From assembly GCF_007989085.1 (NCBI RefSeq), contig NZ_BJVJ01000043.1, forward strand, positions 1 through 55,040: DNA of 55,040 nucleotides, in the 5' to 3' direction. Under the pieces are notes generated by a model. That model saw nothing but the letters and a program-made list of their open reading frames with translations. It was not told the DNA's origin and made no database searches. Both the position numbers and the translations under genes were made by a program. The stretch comes from Pseudonocardia sulfidoxydans NBRC 16205. GTDB taxonomy: Bacteria > Actinomycetota > Actinomycetes > Mycobacteriales > Pseudonocardiaceae. Numbering within the stretch: the first letter of the stretch is position 1; each line of letters opens with the position of its first letter. This document shows positions 24,429 through 33,344 of the stretch, one piece after another.

Positions 24429-24793
24429 TGACCGCGCCGCCGCCCGGCGGTCCCGGCAGGGTCGTGCCCGTCTACGCCGTCACCGGCGGCCGCACCCGCT
24501 CCACCGGCCGGCCCCTGCCGCCGGAGTCGCTCGTCAGCGTCACCGGCCGCGCCGCACACGTCACCGGCCTGCAGGCCGAGTACCGCGCCGTCGTCGCGCT
24601 CGCCCACGACCCGGTGTCGATCGTCGAGATCGGGGCCCACCTGGGGGTACCCGTCGGCGTCGCCCGGGTGCTGGTCAGCGACCTCGCCGACGCCGGCTAC
24701 CTCGTCGTCCACGCGGCCGGCCCGCAGGACGCCGCCGGCCGCCCCACCCCCGAGGTGCTCGAACGACTCCTGGCAGGGCTGCGTGCCCGCTGA
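24428..24793 (+). CDS. cvnC: DUF742-family protein CvnC
   Basis: This 121-residue protein has the DUF742 layout: RVVPVYAVTGGRTRSTGRPLPPESLVSV near the start, then a winged-helix-like part (EYRAVVALAHDPVSIVEIGAHLGVPVGVARVLVSDLADAGYLVVH). Such proteins sit between the roadblock and GTPase genes in conservons and probably modulate the GTPase. The length is normal and I see no damage. Confidence 0.85.
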   Translation: MTAPPPGGPGRVVPVYAVTGGRTRSTGRPLPPESLVSVTGRAAHVTGLQAEYRAVVALAHDPVSIVEIGAHLGVPVGVARVLVSDLADAGYLVVHAAGPQDAAGRPTPEVLERLLAGLRAR

Positions 24794-25306
24794 CACCACC
24801 CTCGTCCGCTCAAGGTCCTCGTCGCCGGGGGCTTCGGCGTCGGGAAGACGACGATGGTCACCGCGCTGTCGGAGATCCCGCCGCTGCTCACCGAGCAGGA
24901 GATGACCGTCGCGTCGGTCGGGATCGACGACGTCGCCGCCGTCCCCGGCAAACGCACCACCACCGTCGCGCTCGACTTCGGCCGCATCACCGTCGACGAC
25001 GCGATGGTGCTCTACGTCTTCGGCACGCCCGGACAGTCGCGGTTCTGGTTCATGTGGGACGAGCCGGCCCGCGGCAGCGTCGGCGGGGTGGTGGTGGTCG
25101 ACCTGCGCCGCGTCGAGGACTGCTTCGCCGCCGTCGACTACTTCGAGGACCGCGCGCTGCCCTTCGTGGTGGCGGTAAACGGGTTCCCGGGTGCCGACGA
25201 GTTCCCGGTCGACGACGTCCGCGAGGCCCTGGACCTGCATCCCGGCGTGCCCGTCGTGCGGATGGACGCCCGGGTCGAGCACGCCCTGCTCCGCGCCGGC
25301 ACCTGA
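24783..25306 (+). pseudogene. cvnD: Conservon GTPase CvnD, apparently frameshifted
   Basis: The GTPase body is clear: the Walker A segment VLVAGGFGVGKTTMVTALSE (from 24815), a TTTVALDFGRI switch region, and FGTPGQSRFWFMWDEPARG with VVVVDLRRVEDCF. No start codon exists in that frame between the cvnC stop (24791-24793) and Walker A. GTG 24783 would fit the usual overlap with cvnC, but it reads VPADTTLVRS in a frame that joins the GTPase only if one base is gained or two lost near 24810. The C terminus also looks about a dozen residues short (MDAR joined to VEHALL). ATG 24854 lies after the P-loop. Confidence 0.6.
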
Positions 25307-25310
25307 TACC

Positions 25311-25361
25311 GCACGAACGGCACAGTGCTGCAACTGAATTGCGCGACTGTGCCGTTCGTGC
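25311..25361. repeat. Family B palindrome, copy 1
   Basis: Arms gcacgaacggcacagt (25311-25326) and actgtgccgttcgtgc (25346-25361) pair perfectly over 16 bp around a 19-base loop. It starts five bases after the cvnD stop, in the convergent gap before accE, so it may terminate transcription. Confidence 0.88.
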
Positions 25362-25398
25362 AGTACGCGCGCAGCGTCGAGCCCCGTCGGGGCTGCGA

Positions 25399-25447
25399 AC
25401 GAGCGGCACAGTGCTGCAACTGAATTGCGCGACTGTGCCGTTCGTGC
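25399..25447. repeat. Family B palindrome, copy 2
   Basis: The right arm (25432-25447) is identical to that of copy 1. The left arm at 25399-25412 pairs with one mismatch. Loop sequence and following bases (tacgcgcgcagcgtcg) are also shared with copy 1, 86 bases away, so the whole unit is a tandem duplicate. Confidence 0.85.
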
Positions 25448-25478
25448 AATACGCGCGCAGCGTCGGGCGGACGGGGCC

Positions 25479-25721
25479 TCAGCGGGGCAGGGCGGACGCG
25501 CGCCAGGCGCCGGGGCCCGGGCGCAGGGGGCCGCGCATCCGGCGGACCGGGTCGGACCAGCGGTCGCGCCGCGCCGGGGCGGTGCCCGTCCCGGCCGACG
25601 AGGCCGCCGCGAGCAGGACCGCCGTCAGCGCGGCGACCTCCTCGTCGGACGGCTCGCCGCGCACCACGCGGAACAGGGCCCGCCGCTCTTCCGGCGTCTG
25701 CTCTTCCGAAGGGGAGCTCAC
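25479..25721 (-). CDS. accE: Acyl-CoA carboxylase epsilon subunit
   Basis: This 80-residue protein has the actinobacterial epsilon-subunit pattern: an acidic start, [22 protein letters not shown], then a W-x-x-P linker ([11 protein letters not shown]) and the end [13 protein letters not shown]. The epsilon subunit stabilises and activates the AccD5-AccA3 complex. GTG 25721 overlaps the accD5 stop as GTGA. The same gene pair occurs in M. tuberculosis (accE5-accD5). Confidence 0.85.
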   Translation of the reverse strand: MSSPSEEQTPEERRALFRVVRGEPSDEEVAALTAVLLAAASSAGTGTAPARRDRWSDPVRRMRGPLRPGPGAWRASALPR

Positions 25722-27379
25722 AGGGGGATGTTCCCGTGCTTGCGCGTCGGCACCTCTTCGCGCTTGGTCGCGAGCATCCGCAGCGCCCGGCCCACGTAGC
25801 CGCGGGTGTGCGAGGGCGGGACGACGGCGTCGATGTACCCGCGGTCGGCGGCGATGTAGGGGTTGGCGAGGGTGTCCTCGTACTCGGTCTGCAGCTCGGC
25901 GCGCTTGGCGGCGAGCTCGTCGCCCTCCAGGCCCTTGAGCTGCTTGCGGTACAGGATGCCCACCGCGCCCGACGCCCCGGTGACGGCGATCTGGGCCGTC
26001 GGCCAGGCGATGTTGACGTCGGCACCGAGGTGCTTGGAGCCCATGACGTCGTAGGCGCCGCCGTAGGCCTTGCGCGTGATGACCGTGACCTTGGGGACGG
26101 TGGCCTCGGCGTAGGCGTAGATCAGCTTGGCGCCGCGGCGGATGATGCCGTTCCACTCCTGCTCGGTGCCGGGCAGGAAGCCGGGGACGTCGACGAACGT
26201 CACGACGGGCACGTTGAACGCGTCGCAGGTGCGGACGAAGCGGGCGGCCTTCTCGGAGGCGTGGATGTCGAGGCAGCCCGCGAACTGGGTGGGCTGGTTC
26301 GCGACGATGCCGACGCTGTTGCCCTCGATGCGGGCGAAGCCGCACACGATGTTGGGCGCGAACAGCTCCTGGACCTCGAGGAACTCGCCGTCGTCGACGA
26401 CCCGGGACACGACCTCGCGGATGTCGTAGGGCGTGTTGGGGGAGTCGGGGACGAGGGTGTCGAGCTCGCGGTCGGTGTCGGTGACCGAGTCCTCGACGGA
26501 CCCGGCGACGGGCTCGGGTGCCGGGAAGCTCGGCGGCTCCGACAGGTTGTTCGACGGCAGGTAGCTGAGCAGGTCCCGCACGTAGGACAGGGCGTCGGCC
26601 TCGTCGGAGGCGAGGTAGTGGGCGACGCCGGAGCGGGTGTTGTGGGCCCGGCCGCCGCCGAGCTCCTCCATGTCGACGTTCTCGCCGGTGACGGTCTTGA
26701 TGACGTCGGGGCCGGTGATGAACATGTGGCTGGTCTCGTCGGCCATGACGACGAAGTCGGTGAGCGCGGGGGAGTACACGGCGCCGCCGGCCGAGGGGCC
26801 GAGGATCAGGGAGATCTGCGGGATGACGCCGGAGCTGCGGACGTTGCGCAGGAAGATCTCGCCGTACAGGCCGAGGGCGACGACGCCCTCCTGGATGCGT
26901 GCGCCGCCACCGTCGTTGATGCCGATGACGGGGCAGCCGACCTTCGCGGCGACGTCCATGACCTTGACGATCTTCTCGCCGTAGACCTCGCCGAGGGAGC
27001 CGCCGAACACGGTGGCGTCCTGGCTGAACACGGCCACGGGCCGGCCGTCGATGGTGCCGGTGCCGGTGACGACGCCGTCGCCGAACGGTCGCTTGTCCTG
27101 CAGCCCGAAGTTCGTGGAGCGGTGCCGGACCAGGGCGTCGAGCTCGACGAACGAGCCCGGGTCGAGCAACTGCTCGACGCGTTCCCGGGCCGTCTGGCGG
27201 CCCTTCGCGTGCTGGCGCTCGGCGGCCGCCTCGGCACCCGCGTGCACCGCCTCGTCGTAACGTCGGTGCAGGTCGGCAAGCTTGCCGGCCGTGGTGTGGA
27301 TGTCGATGTGGTGTCCGGGGGCCTCGTCGCCGACCTCGGCGTGCGGCGCAACCCCCGTCGGTTCGCTCGCGGCGCTCAT
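25718..27379 (-). CDS. accD5: Propionyl/acetyl-CoA carboxylase beta subunit AccD5
   Basis: This 553-residue carboxyltransferase has an N domain with [34 protein letters not shown] acyl-CoA binding (read here as [16 protein letters not shown]) and [16 protein letters not shown]. The C domain has [17 protein letters not shown] and [17 protein letters not shown]. It transfers CO2 from the biotin of AccA3 to propionyl- or acetyl-CoA. ATG 27379 is preferred over GTG 27442 because a TAGAGT box lies eight bases upstream of it (27388-27393), which would make the longer start untranscribed. Confidence 0.92.
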   Translation of the reverse strand: MSAASEPTGVAPHAEVGDEAPGHHIDIHTTAGKLADLHRRYDEAVHAGAEAAAERQHAKGRQTARERVEQLLDPGSFVELDALVRHRSTNFGLQDKRPFGDGVVTGTGTIDGRPVAVFSQDATVFGGSLGEVYGEKIVKVMDVAAKVGCPVIGINDGGGARIQEGVVALGLYGEIFLRNVRSSGVIPQISLILGPSAGGAVYSPALTDFVVMADETSHMFITGPDVIKTVTGENVDMEELGGGRAHNTRSGVAHYLASDEADALSYVRDLLSYLPSNNLSEPPSFPAPEPVAGSVEDSVTDTDRELDTLVPDSPNTPYDIREVVSRVVDDGEFLEVQELFAPNIVCGFARIEGNSVGIVANQPTQFAGCLDIHASEKAARFVRTCDAFNVPVVTFVDVPGFLPGTEQEWNGIIRRGAKLIYAYAEATVPKVTVITRKAYGGAYDVMGSKHLGADVNIAWPTAQIAVTGASGAVGILYRKQLKGLEGDELAAKRAELQTEYEDTLANPYIAADRGYIDAVVPPSHTRGYVGRALRMLATKREEVPTRKHGNIPL

Positions 27380-27387
27380 GGGCTCGG

Positions 27388-27393
27388 ACTCTA
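27388..27393 (-). promoter_or_regulatory. Leaderless -10 box for accD5
   Basis: The minus strand reads TAGAGT, eight bases before ATG 27379. It decides between two possible starts. Confidence 0.5.
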
Positions 27394-27545
27394 ACCCGGC
27401 GATTCCCCCGTCAGGGCGGTGTCGGGGAGCGGTATCCGTCACGCCCGCCGGATGCCGGGCCGGGCGGTGCGTGCGCCGGGCGACGCATCCGCACCGTCCG
27501 TCGCGTGCCCGCCCGCAACGGGGTGGCAGGCCGGACAGGAGCGGT

Positions 27546-27551
27546 TAGCGT
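27546..27551 (+). promoter_or_regulatory. Leaderless -10 box for birA
   Basis: TAGCGT ends six bases before ATG 27558, so transcription probably begins at or next to the start codon. Confidence 0.5.
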
Positions 27552-27557
27552 CCGGCC

Positions 27558-28385
27558 ATGACAAGGCAGGCCGGGCCGCTGGACATCGACATGCTGCGCC
27601 CCGCGCTCGTGGCGCCTGTCGGGCCGTGGACCAGGGTCGACCTGGTGGCCGAGACCGGGTCGACGAACGCCGACCTGCTGGCCGCGGCGGCTGCGGGCGC
27701 GCCCGACCGGTCGGTCCTCGTCGCGGAGCGGCAGACGTCGGGGCGCGGCCGGCTGGCCCGCAGCTGGGAGTCCCCACCCGGCGCGGGGCTGACGGTGAGC
27801 GTGCTGTGGCGACCCGAAGGCGTCCCGGCCGACAGGTTCGGCTGGCTGCCGATGCTCGCCGGGCTGGCCCTGCTCGACACGGTGAAGGAGGTGTGCGCCG
27901 CGCCGGCCGGCCTGAAGTGGCCCAACGATCTGCTCCTCGGCTCCGAGGGGCGCAAGGCCGCGGGCATCCTCGCGGAGATGACGGCGGTCACCGGTGGCGG
28001 CCCGGGGGTCGTGCTGGGCATCGGCCTGAACGTCGACGCGACGATCCCGCAGCTGCCCGCGGGGGCGACGTCGCTGGCCGAGGAGGGCGCCGTCGGGGTC
28101 GACCGGGCGGAGCTGCTCGTCGCGCTGCTGCGCCGGCTCGCCGAGCGGGAGGCGCGCTGGCGCGACGCGCGCGGCGACGCCGAGGCGGTCGGTCTGCGGT
28201 CGGACTACCGGGCGGGCTGCCTGAGCCTGGGCGCGCAGGTGCGCGTCGAGCTGCCGGGCGGCGACGCGATCGTCGGGATGGCCGAGGACGTCGATCCGCA
28301 CGGTCGGCTGCTGGTCCTGGGTGCCGACGGGGCCCGCCGTCCGGTGGCGGCGGGTGATGTGGTGCACCTGCGCCCCGTCACCTGA
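27558..28385 (+). CDS. birA: Biotin--[acetyl-CoA-carboxylase] ligase BirA
   Basis: This 275-residue protein is a biotin protein ligase without the N-terminal DNA-binding domain. ETGSTNADLL is followed by AERQTSGRGRLARSWESPPG, the biotin/AMP loop with the GRGR motif, then LKWPNDLLLG with the catalytic lysine, KAAGILAEM and GIGLNVD. The C-terminal SH3-like cap is present. It should biotinylate AccA3 and the second alpha subunit at 8733. It diverges from accD5. Confidence 0.92.
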   Translation: MTRQAGPLDIDMLRPALVAPVGPWTRVDLVAETGSTNADLLAAAAAGAPDRSVLVAERQTSGRGRLARSWESPPGAGLTVSVLWRPEGVPADRFGWLPMLAGLALLDTVKEVCAAPAGLKWPNDLLLGSEGRKAAGILAEMTAVTGGGPGVVLGIGLNVDATIPQLPAGATSLAEEGAVGVDRAELLVALLRRLAEREARWRDARGDAEAVGLRSDYRAGCLSLGAQVRVELPGGDAIVGMAEDVDPHGRLLVLGADGARRPVAAGDVVHLRPVT

Positions 28386-28408
28386 CCGGTACTCGACGGC
28401 GGCACCGT

Positions 28409-28414
28409 TAGATT
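28409..28414 (+). promoter_or_regulatory. Leaderless -10 box for the PH-domain gene
   Basis: TAGATT lies six bases before ATG 28421. Confidence 0.5.
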
Positions 28415-28420
28415 GGCCCG

Positions 28421-28957
28421 ATGGCCTACCCCGACGAGCTCCTCGTCGAGGACGAGCAGGTCCTCGTCCACAAGCATCCGCACCCGAAGATGCTGGCGCT
28501 GCCGGTGCTCGTCTTCCTGGTGACGGTCGGTCTCGCGGCCTACCTGGCGGCGCTGGCGCGCGACCTGAGCTGGGCGACGGTGGCGTGGATCGTGATCGCC
28601 GTCGTCGCGGTCGTGGTCGTCGGGTGGTTCACGCTGGTCCCGTTGATCCGCTGGCGCACGACGCACTTCGTCGTCACCAACCGCCGGGTGCTGGTGCGGG
28701 AGGGTGTCCTGTCGCGGCAGGGCATCGACATCCCGATGGGGCGCATCAACAGCGTGCAGTTCCGGCACACGCTGGTGGAGCGGATGCTGGGCTGCGGCAC
28801 TCTCGTCATCGAGTCGGCGTCCGACGAGCCGCTGGAGTTCGACGACGTGCCGGGCGTCGAGGAGGTCCACACGCTGCTCTACACGCAGATGGCCGACGTC
28901 GACGAGCGCCGGGAACGCCGCTCCTACGACCGGCACGACGACGGGGGATGGCGTTGA
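28421..28957 (+). CDS. PH-domain (bPH2) membrane protein
   Basis: This 178-residue protein has two adjacent membrane helices (MLALPVLVFLVTVGLAAYLAAL and WIVIAVVAVVVVGWFTLVPL, residues about 26-75). A bacterial PH-like domain follows: TTHFVVTNRRVLVREGVLSRQGIDIPMGRINSVQF, then GTLVIESASDEPLEF. A homologue (Rv3278c) is next to birA in M. tuberculosis. The function is unknown; it may scaffold membrane or cell-envelope complexes. Confidence 0.85.
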   Translation: MAYPDELLVEDEQVLVHKHPHPKMLALPVLVFLVTVGLAAYLAALARDLSWATVAWIVIAVVAVVVVGWFTLVPLIRWRTTHFVVTNRRVLVREGVLSRQGIDIPMGRINSVQFRHTLVERMLGCGTLVIESASDEPLEFDDVPGVEEVHTLLYTQMADVDERRERRSYDRHDDGGWR

Positions 28958-29886
28958 CGACAGAGCTTCCGCAGCGGGTCCCGGCCGACGGGCTCCCGCA
29001 CCGGGTGACGATCTACGAGGTCGGGCCGCGCGACGGGCTGCAGAACGAGTCGGGGATCGTGCCCGTCGAGGTGAAGGCGGAGTTCGTCGAACGCCTCGCC
29101 GACGCCGGCCTGACGACCCTGGAGACGACGAGCTTCGTGCACCCCAAGTGGGTGCCCCAGCTGGCCGACGCCGCCGACCTGCTGGAGCGCGTCGAGCGCC
29201 GCGCGGGCGTCGACTACCCGGTCCTGGTCCCCAACGAGCGTGGCCTCGACCGGGCGCTGCAGGCAGGGGTGGAGCACGTCGCGATCTTCGCCTCCGCCAC
29301 GGAGACCTTCGCGGGCAAGAACCTCAACCGCACCCTCGACGAGCAGTTCGGCATGTTCGAACCCGTCGTCACCCGGGCGCGGGCGGAGGGGCTGCGGGTG
29401 CGCGGCTACGTCAGCATGGCGTTCGGCGACCCGTGGGAGGGCGCGGTCGACCCGGCGCAGGTGGCCGGGGTCGGGCGGCGCCTCGTCGAGATGGGCTGCG
29501 GGCAGCTGTCGCTCGGCGACACCATCGGTACCGGCACCGCCGGCCACGTCGACGCGGTGATCGACGCCTGCGTGGCGGCGGGCGTCGGCGTCGACACCCT
29601 GGCGGTGCACTTCCACGACACCTACGGCCAGGCGCTCGCCAACACGTTGGCGGCGCTGCGGCGCGGGGTGACGACGGTCGACGCCAGCGCGGGCGGCCTC
29701 GGCGGCTGTCCGTACGCGGAGTCGGCGACGGGCAACCTGGCCACCGAGGACCTCGTCTGGATGCTCGACGGCCTGGGCATCGCCCACGGCGCCGACCTGG
29801 CGAAACTCGTCGACACCAGTGCGTGGATGGCGGCTGCCCTGGGCCGGCCGTCGCCCTCGCGGGTCGTGCGCGCCCTCAGCGGCTGA
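28948..29886 (+). CDS. Hydroxymethylglutaryl-CoA lyase
   Basis: This 312-residue TIM-barrel enzyme of the HMGL family has VTIYEVGPRDGLQNE at the start with the catalytic Arg/Asp, SFVHPKWVPQLADA, then HFHDTYGQALANTL with metal-binding His residues, and GGLGGCPYAESATGNLATED, the Cys-loop signature. It cleaves (S)-HMG-CoA to acetoacetate and acetyl-CoA in leucine breakdown. The start overlaps the PH-domain gene by ten bases. It may serve the same overall pathway as the 1711-10454 operon, which carries a CitE-type lyase. Confidence 0.9.
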   Translation: MALTTELPQRVPADGLPHRVTIYEVGPRDGLQNESGIVPVEVKAEFVERLADAGLTTLETTSFVHPKWVPQLADAADLLERVERRAGVDYPVLVPNERGLDRALQAGVEHVAIFASATETFAGKNLNRTLDEQFGMFEPVVTRARAEGLRVRGYVSMAFGDPWEGAVDPAQVAGVGRRLVEMGCGQLSLGDTIGTGTAGHVDAVIDACVAAGVGVDTLAVHFHDTYGQALANTLAALRRGVTTVDASAGGLGGCPYAESATGNLATEDLVWMLDGLGIAHGADLAKLVDTSAWMAAALGRPSPSRVVRALSG

Positions 29887-29909
29887 CCGATGCCTCCGAC
29901 CCGTACCGG

Positions 29910-29975
29910 CCGCAGGGCCCAGGCCCTGAACCTGCGGTGATCGTCGTGGGTGGCGGATGGACGACGGATCCGTCG
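29910..29975. terminator. Hairpins between convergent genes
   Basis: Arms ccgcagg (29910-29916) and cctgcgg (29931-29937) form a first hairpin. A perfect 14-bp palindrome cgacggatccgtcg (29962-29975) follows. They lie in the 110-base gap between the HMG-CoA lyase stop and the convergent MaoC stop and are the best terminator candidates there. Confidence 0.5.
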
Positions 29976-29996
29976 CTCAGCCGCCACGACCGGTGA

Positions 29997-30455
29997 TCAG
30001 CTCGGGGTGGCGGGCTCGCGGAGGCCGAACATACCGGTGAAGCGGGCGCTGTAGACCAGGGTGTCGTCGCGGTGCAGCCGCGCGCCGAGGGTCACCAGCC
30101 CCAGTTCGGGGCGGCTGCGGGAGCGGCGGGCATCCAGGATCTCCAGCGTCGCGGTGAGCGTGTCTCCACCGAACACCGGCGCGGGCCACCGGATCTCCTC
30201 GCCGCCGGGCGAGGCGATGCTGGTCGCGCGCAGCAGCACCCCGTCGGCGTAGGCGCGCATCCACAGCGACGCGGTGAACCAGCCCGACGCCGCCAGGTCA
30301 CCGAAGATCGAGTTCTTGCCTGCCTCGTCGTCGAGGTGGAAGGGCTGTGGGTCGAACCGGCGGGCGAAGGCGATCATCTCGTCGCGGTCGACGGTGATGG
30401 TGCCCAGGTCGAACACGCGGCCCGGGGTGAGGTCTTCGAAGGCGAGCTCCGGCAT
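29997..30455 (-). CDS. MaoC-like dehydratase
   Basis: This 152-residue hotdog protein has the hydratase motif RRFDPQPFHLDDEAG with Asp35 and His40, GDLAASGWFTASLWMR, and VFGGDTLTATLEI. It should act on an enoyl-CoA or 3-hydroxyacyl-CoA; the substrate is not evident. ATG 30455 has TAGGGT six bases upstream. Confidence 0.83.
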   Translation of the reverse strand: MPELAFEDLTPGRVFDLGTITVDRDEMIAFARRFDPQPFHLDDEAGKNSIFGDLAASGWFTASLWMRAYADGVLLRATSIASPGGEEIRWPAPVFGGDTLTATLEILDARRSRSRPELGLVTLGARLHRDDTLVYSARFTGMFGLREPATPS

Positions 30456-30461
30456 GGTCGG

Positions 30462-30467
30462 ACCCTA
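30462..30467 (-). promoter_or_regulatory. Leaderless -10 box for the MaoC gene
   Basis: The minus strand reads TAGGGT, six bases before ATG 30455. Confidence 0.5.
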
Positions 30468-30505
30468 CGACGCGGAGCGGGTTCCGGCGGCCGCACCGAC
30501 GAGCG

Positions 30506-31324
30506 TCACCCGAAGCAGGCCAGGGCGGCTTCGTGCAGGGCGCCGTTGGAGGTCACGGAGTTGCCGCCGGCGAAGGTGGCGACACCGGCGAGGTCGGTCA
30601 GTTTTCCCCCGGCCTCCTCGACGAGGATCTGGACGGCGGCAAGGTCCCAGGCGTTGGCCTCGGGTTCGACGGCGAGGTCGATGGTGCCCTCGGCGACGAG
30701 GCAGTGCTGCCAGAAGTCGCCGAAGGCGCGGGTCTCCCAGCAGCGGTCGGTGAGCGTGAGCCAGCCGTCGAGGATGTCGTGCTCGCGGAAGGTGTTGAGG
30801 TTGGTGGTCGAGACGTAGCAGTCGCCCAGGTCGGCGACGCCGGACACGGAGATGCGCCGCGGCGTCGCGCCGGGGGCGTCGGTGGTCCAGGCGCCGGCAC
30901 CCGTTGCGGCCCACCAGCGCCGGCCGAGTGCCGGGGCGCTGACGACGCCGACGACGGGCACGCCGTGCACGGTGAGGGCGATGAGCGAGGCCCACACGGG
31001 CATGCCGCGGGAGAAGTTCTTGGTGCCGTCGATGGGGTCGAGCACCCAGCCGCGGCCGCCGGCGGGCACCTCGCCACCGCGCTCCTCGCCCAGCACGGCG
31101 TCGCCGGGCACCGCGGAACCCAGTTCGGCGCGCAGGGCGTCCTCGGCGGCGGTGTCGGCGTCGGTCACCGGGGTGCGGTCGGGTTTGCGCTCGACCCGCA
31201 GGTCGGCGGCGCGGAACCGGGGGAGTGTGATCGCGTCGGCGATGTCGGCCAGGCGGAGCGCGAGCGTGAGGTCGTCGTCGGCAGGCAGGGACTCGTCCAC
31301 GGGGTCCGACTCTGCCAGCCACAT
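30506..31324 (-). CDS. hisN: Histidinol-phosphatase (inositol monophosphatase family)
   Basis: This 272-residue protein has IMPase metal-binding motifs: GEERGG, WVLDPIDGTKNFSRG near residue 90 and EANAWDLAAVQILVEEAGG near 220. The actinobacterial HisN subgroup, which removes phosphate from histidinol phosphate, has the DPIDGTKNFSRG form, so hisN is favoured over a general inositol phosphatase. The start is uncertain: ATG 31324 gives the usual length, whereas ATG 31372 adds 16 Arg/Pro-rich residues and GTG 31300 would also fit. Confidence 0.78.
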   Translation of the reverse strand: MWLAESDPVDESLPADDDLTLALRLADIADAITLPRFRAADLRVERKPDRTPVTDADTAAEDALRAELGSAVPGDAVLGEERGGEVPAGGRGWVLDPIDGTKNFSRGMPVWASLIALTVHGVPVVGVVSAPALGRRWWAATGAGAWTTDAPGATPRRISVSGVADLGDCYVSTTNLNTFREHDILDGWLTLTDRCWETRAFGDFWQHCLVAEGTIDLAVEPEANAWDLAAVQILVEEAGGKLTDLAGVATFAGGNSVTSNGALHEAALACFG

Positions 31325-31371
31325 CGGGTGCCCGGACCGGCAGGTCCGCGGACACGGGCGGCGCGCGGGCA

Positions 31372-31377
31372 TAAGCT
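31372..31377 (+). promoter_or_regulatory. Leaderless -10 box for the response regulator
   Basis: TAAGCT lies six bases before GTG 31384, in the divergent gap with hisN. Confidence 0.5.
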
Positions 31378-31383
31378 GCGTCG

Positions 31384-32040
31384 GTGACGACCGTCCTGCT
31401 GGCCGAGGACGACACGGCGATCGCCGAGCCGCTGTCCCGGGCCTTGCAACGCGAGGGGTACCACGTCGACGTGGCCGGTGACGGCACGACGGCGCTCGAC
31501 CACGTCCGTGAGGGTGGGGTCGACCTGCTCGTCCTGGACCTCGGGCTGCCGGGGATGGACGGGTTGGAGGTCTGCAGGAGGTTGCGTCTCGACTTCCCCG
31601 ACCTCCCGGTCCTGATGCTCACCGCCCGCACCGACGAGGTCGACTTCGTGGTGGGGCTGGACGCGGGGGCGGACGACTACGTCGGCAAGCCGTTCCGGCT
31701 GGCCGAGCTGCTGGCTCGGGTCCGCGCGCTGCTGCGCCGGCTCACCCCGGAGACCGTCGAGGTCGGGGGGGTCCGCATGGAGCTGTCCGGCCGGCGGGTG
31801 CTGGTCGACGGGGCCGAGGTGGGCCTGGCCAACAAGGAGTTCGAGCTGCTGCGGGTGCTGTTGTTGCGCGCGGGGCAGGTCGTCACCCGCGAGGAGATCC
31901 TGCGAGAGGTGTGGAACGACCCGGACCTGAAGACGTCGAAGACGCTCGACATGCACATGTCGTGGCTGCGCCGCAAGATCGGTGGGGAGCAGCGCATCGC
32001 GACGGTGCGTGGCGTCGGCTTCCGGTTCAACCACGACTGA
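31384..32040 (+). CDS. OmpR/PhoB-family response regulator
   Basis: This 218-residue protein has a receiver domain (LLAEDDTAIAEPL at the start, LLVLDLGLPGMDGLEVC with the phosphate-accepting Asp near residue 50, KPFRLAELLARV with the conserved Lys) and a C-terminal winged-helix DNA-binding domain (LANKEFELLRVLLLRAG, WLRRKIGGEQRIATVRGVGFRF). It is followed by its histidine kinase 17 bases downstream. The signal is unknown. Confidence 0.92.
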   Translation: MTTVLLAEDDTAIAEPLSRALQREGYHVDVAGDGTTALDHVREGGVDLLVLDLGLPGMDGLEVCRRLRLDFPDLPVLMLTARTDEVDFVVGLDAGADDYVGKPFRLAELLARVRALLRRLTPETVEVGGVRMELSGRRVLVDGAEVGLANKEFELLRVLLLRAGQVVTREEILREVWNDPDLKTSKTLDMHMSWLRRKIGGEQRIATVRGVGFRFNHD

Positions 32041-32057
32041 TCCGGAACGCCTGACCC

Positions 32058-33329
32058 GTGCGCCGCCGCATCCTCCAGTCGACGTTGCTCGTCGTGATGA
32101 TCACGGCGCTGGTCCTCGGCGGCCCGCTCGCGTTCACGACGTGGCGGCTGGTGGAGGACATCACCCGCGCGGAGCTGACGTCGGCGCTGGAGCGGATCGT
32201 GGCCCGCGTCGACGACGACCAGATGCTCGACCAGGCCGACCAGGCCGCGGTGTCCCTCGCGGTGCCGGCGGGCGGTCAGCTGACGATCCGCATCCCGGGC
32301 AGGCCCGTGGGCACGGTGGGCGCGGCGATCGACGGCGAGACGGTGTCGGAGACGTTGCCGTTCGGGTCGGGTGCCTCGCTGACGCTGGCGGAGCCGTTGT
32401 CGACGATGCGCACGCAGCAGATCCAGGTGACGGTCATCGTGCTGTTGCTGGTGCTGCTGTCGGTGGGGGTGGGGGCGTTCGTCGCGACGGTCACGGCGCG
32501 ACGGCTGGCCAACCCGCTCTCCGACGTCGCCGACCGGGCGGCGCGGCTCGGCGCGGGGGACTTCCGGTCCGCGCCGCACCGCCACGGCATCCCGGAGCTG
32601 GACCGGGTGTCCGACGTCCTCGACGCGTCGGCGACCGCGCTCGCGGAGCTGGTCCAACGTGAACGGTCGCTGGTCGGCGACGTGTCGCACCAGTTGCGTA
32701 GCCGGCTCACCGCGCTGCAGCTGCGTCTCGACGAGCTGTCCACCCACCCGGACCCCAGCGCCCGCCGCGAGGCCTTGGCCGCGTTGGAGCAGACGGAGAA
32801 GCTCACGGCGGTGCTCGACGAGCTGCTGGAGGCGGCCCGGCTGGCCCGTGCGGCGGGGGCGGAGCCGGTCGACCTGCGGGCGGGTCTGGGCGATGTCGCC
32901 GAGGAGTGGCGGCCGACGTTGCGGGCGGCGAACCGCCAGCTGAAGTTCCGGGTGCCCGACGGTCTGATGGCCCGGGTGACACCGGCCCGGCTGCGGGAGG
33001 CGGTGGGCGCGCTGGTGGAGAACGCGATGCGCCACGGCTCGGGCTCGGTGACGATCAGCGCCCGCGCCCGCGACGACCTGCTGATCATCGACGTCAGCGA
33101 CAGCGGTCAGGGCATCCCGGAGGAGCTGGTCCCGCACGTGTTCGACCGGGGTGTCTCGGTGAACTCGTCGACCGGGATCGGGCTGGCGCTGGCCCGGGCG
33201 CTGGTGGAGGCCGACGGGGGCCGGTTGGAGCTGTCGCGGGCGCGGCCGCCGATGTTCACGATCTTCCTGCCGGTGGCGCGGGCCGAGGACGTCGTCGGGA
33301 AGGCGCGCCCGTCGGCGATCCCGCGCTGA
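32058..33329 (+). CDS. Two-component sensor histidine kinase
   Basis: This 423-residue protein has an N-terminal helix (LLVVMITALVLGGPLAFTTW), a sensor loop of about 85 residues, a second helix (VTVIVLLLVLLSVGVGAFVATV), then HAMP (RRLANPLSDVADRAARLGAGDF). The DHp segment is ERSLVGDVSHQLRSRLTALQ with phosphorylated His. The ATPase domain has LVENAMRHGSGSV, DSGQGIPEEL and STGIGLALARALVEADGG. The order matches Class I kinases. Its partner is the 31384 regulator. Confidence 0.92.
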   Translation: MRRRILQSTLLVVMITALVLGGPLAFTTWRLVEDITRAELTSALERIVARVDDDQMLDQADQAAVSLAVPAGGQLTIRIPGRPVGTVGAAIDGETVSETLPFGSGASLTLAEPLSTMRTQQIQVTVIVLLLVLLSVGVGAFVATVTARRLANPLSDVADRAARLGAGDFRSAPHRHGIPELDRVSDVLDASATALAELVQRERSLVGDVSHQLRSRLTALQLRLDELSTHPDPSARREALAALEQTEKLTAVLDELLEAARLARAAGAEPVDLRAGLGDVAEEWRPTLRAANRQLKFRVPDGLMARVTPARLREAVGALVENAMRHGSGSVTISARARDDLLIIDVSDSGQGIPEELVPHVFDRGVSVNSSTGIGLALARALVEADGGRLELSRARPPMFTIFLPVARAEDVVGKARPSAIPR

Positions 33330-33344
33330 GCTGCGGGGAGGACG

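Noticed and set aside
25736..27394. 552-residue plus-strand frame opposite accD5
   Set aside because: It mirrors a well-supported gene and shows no domain or ribosome binding site.
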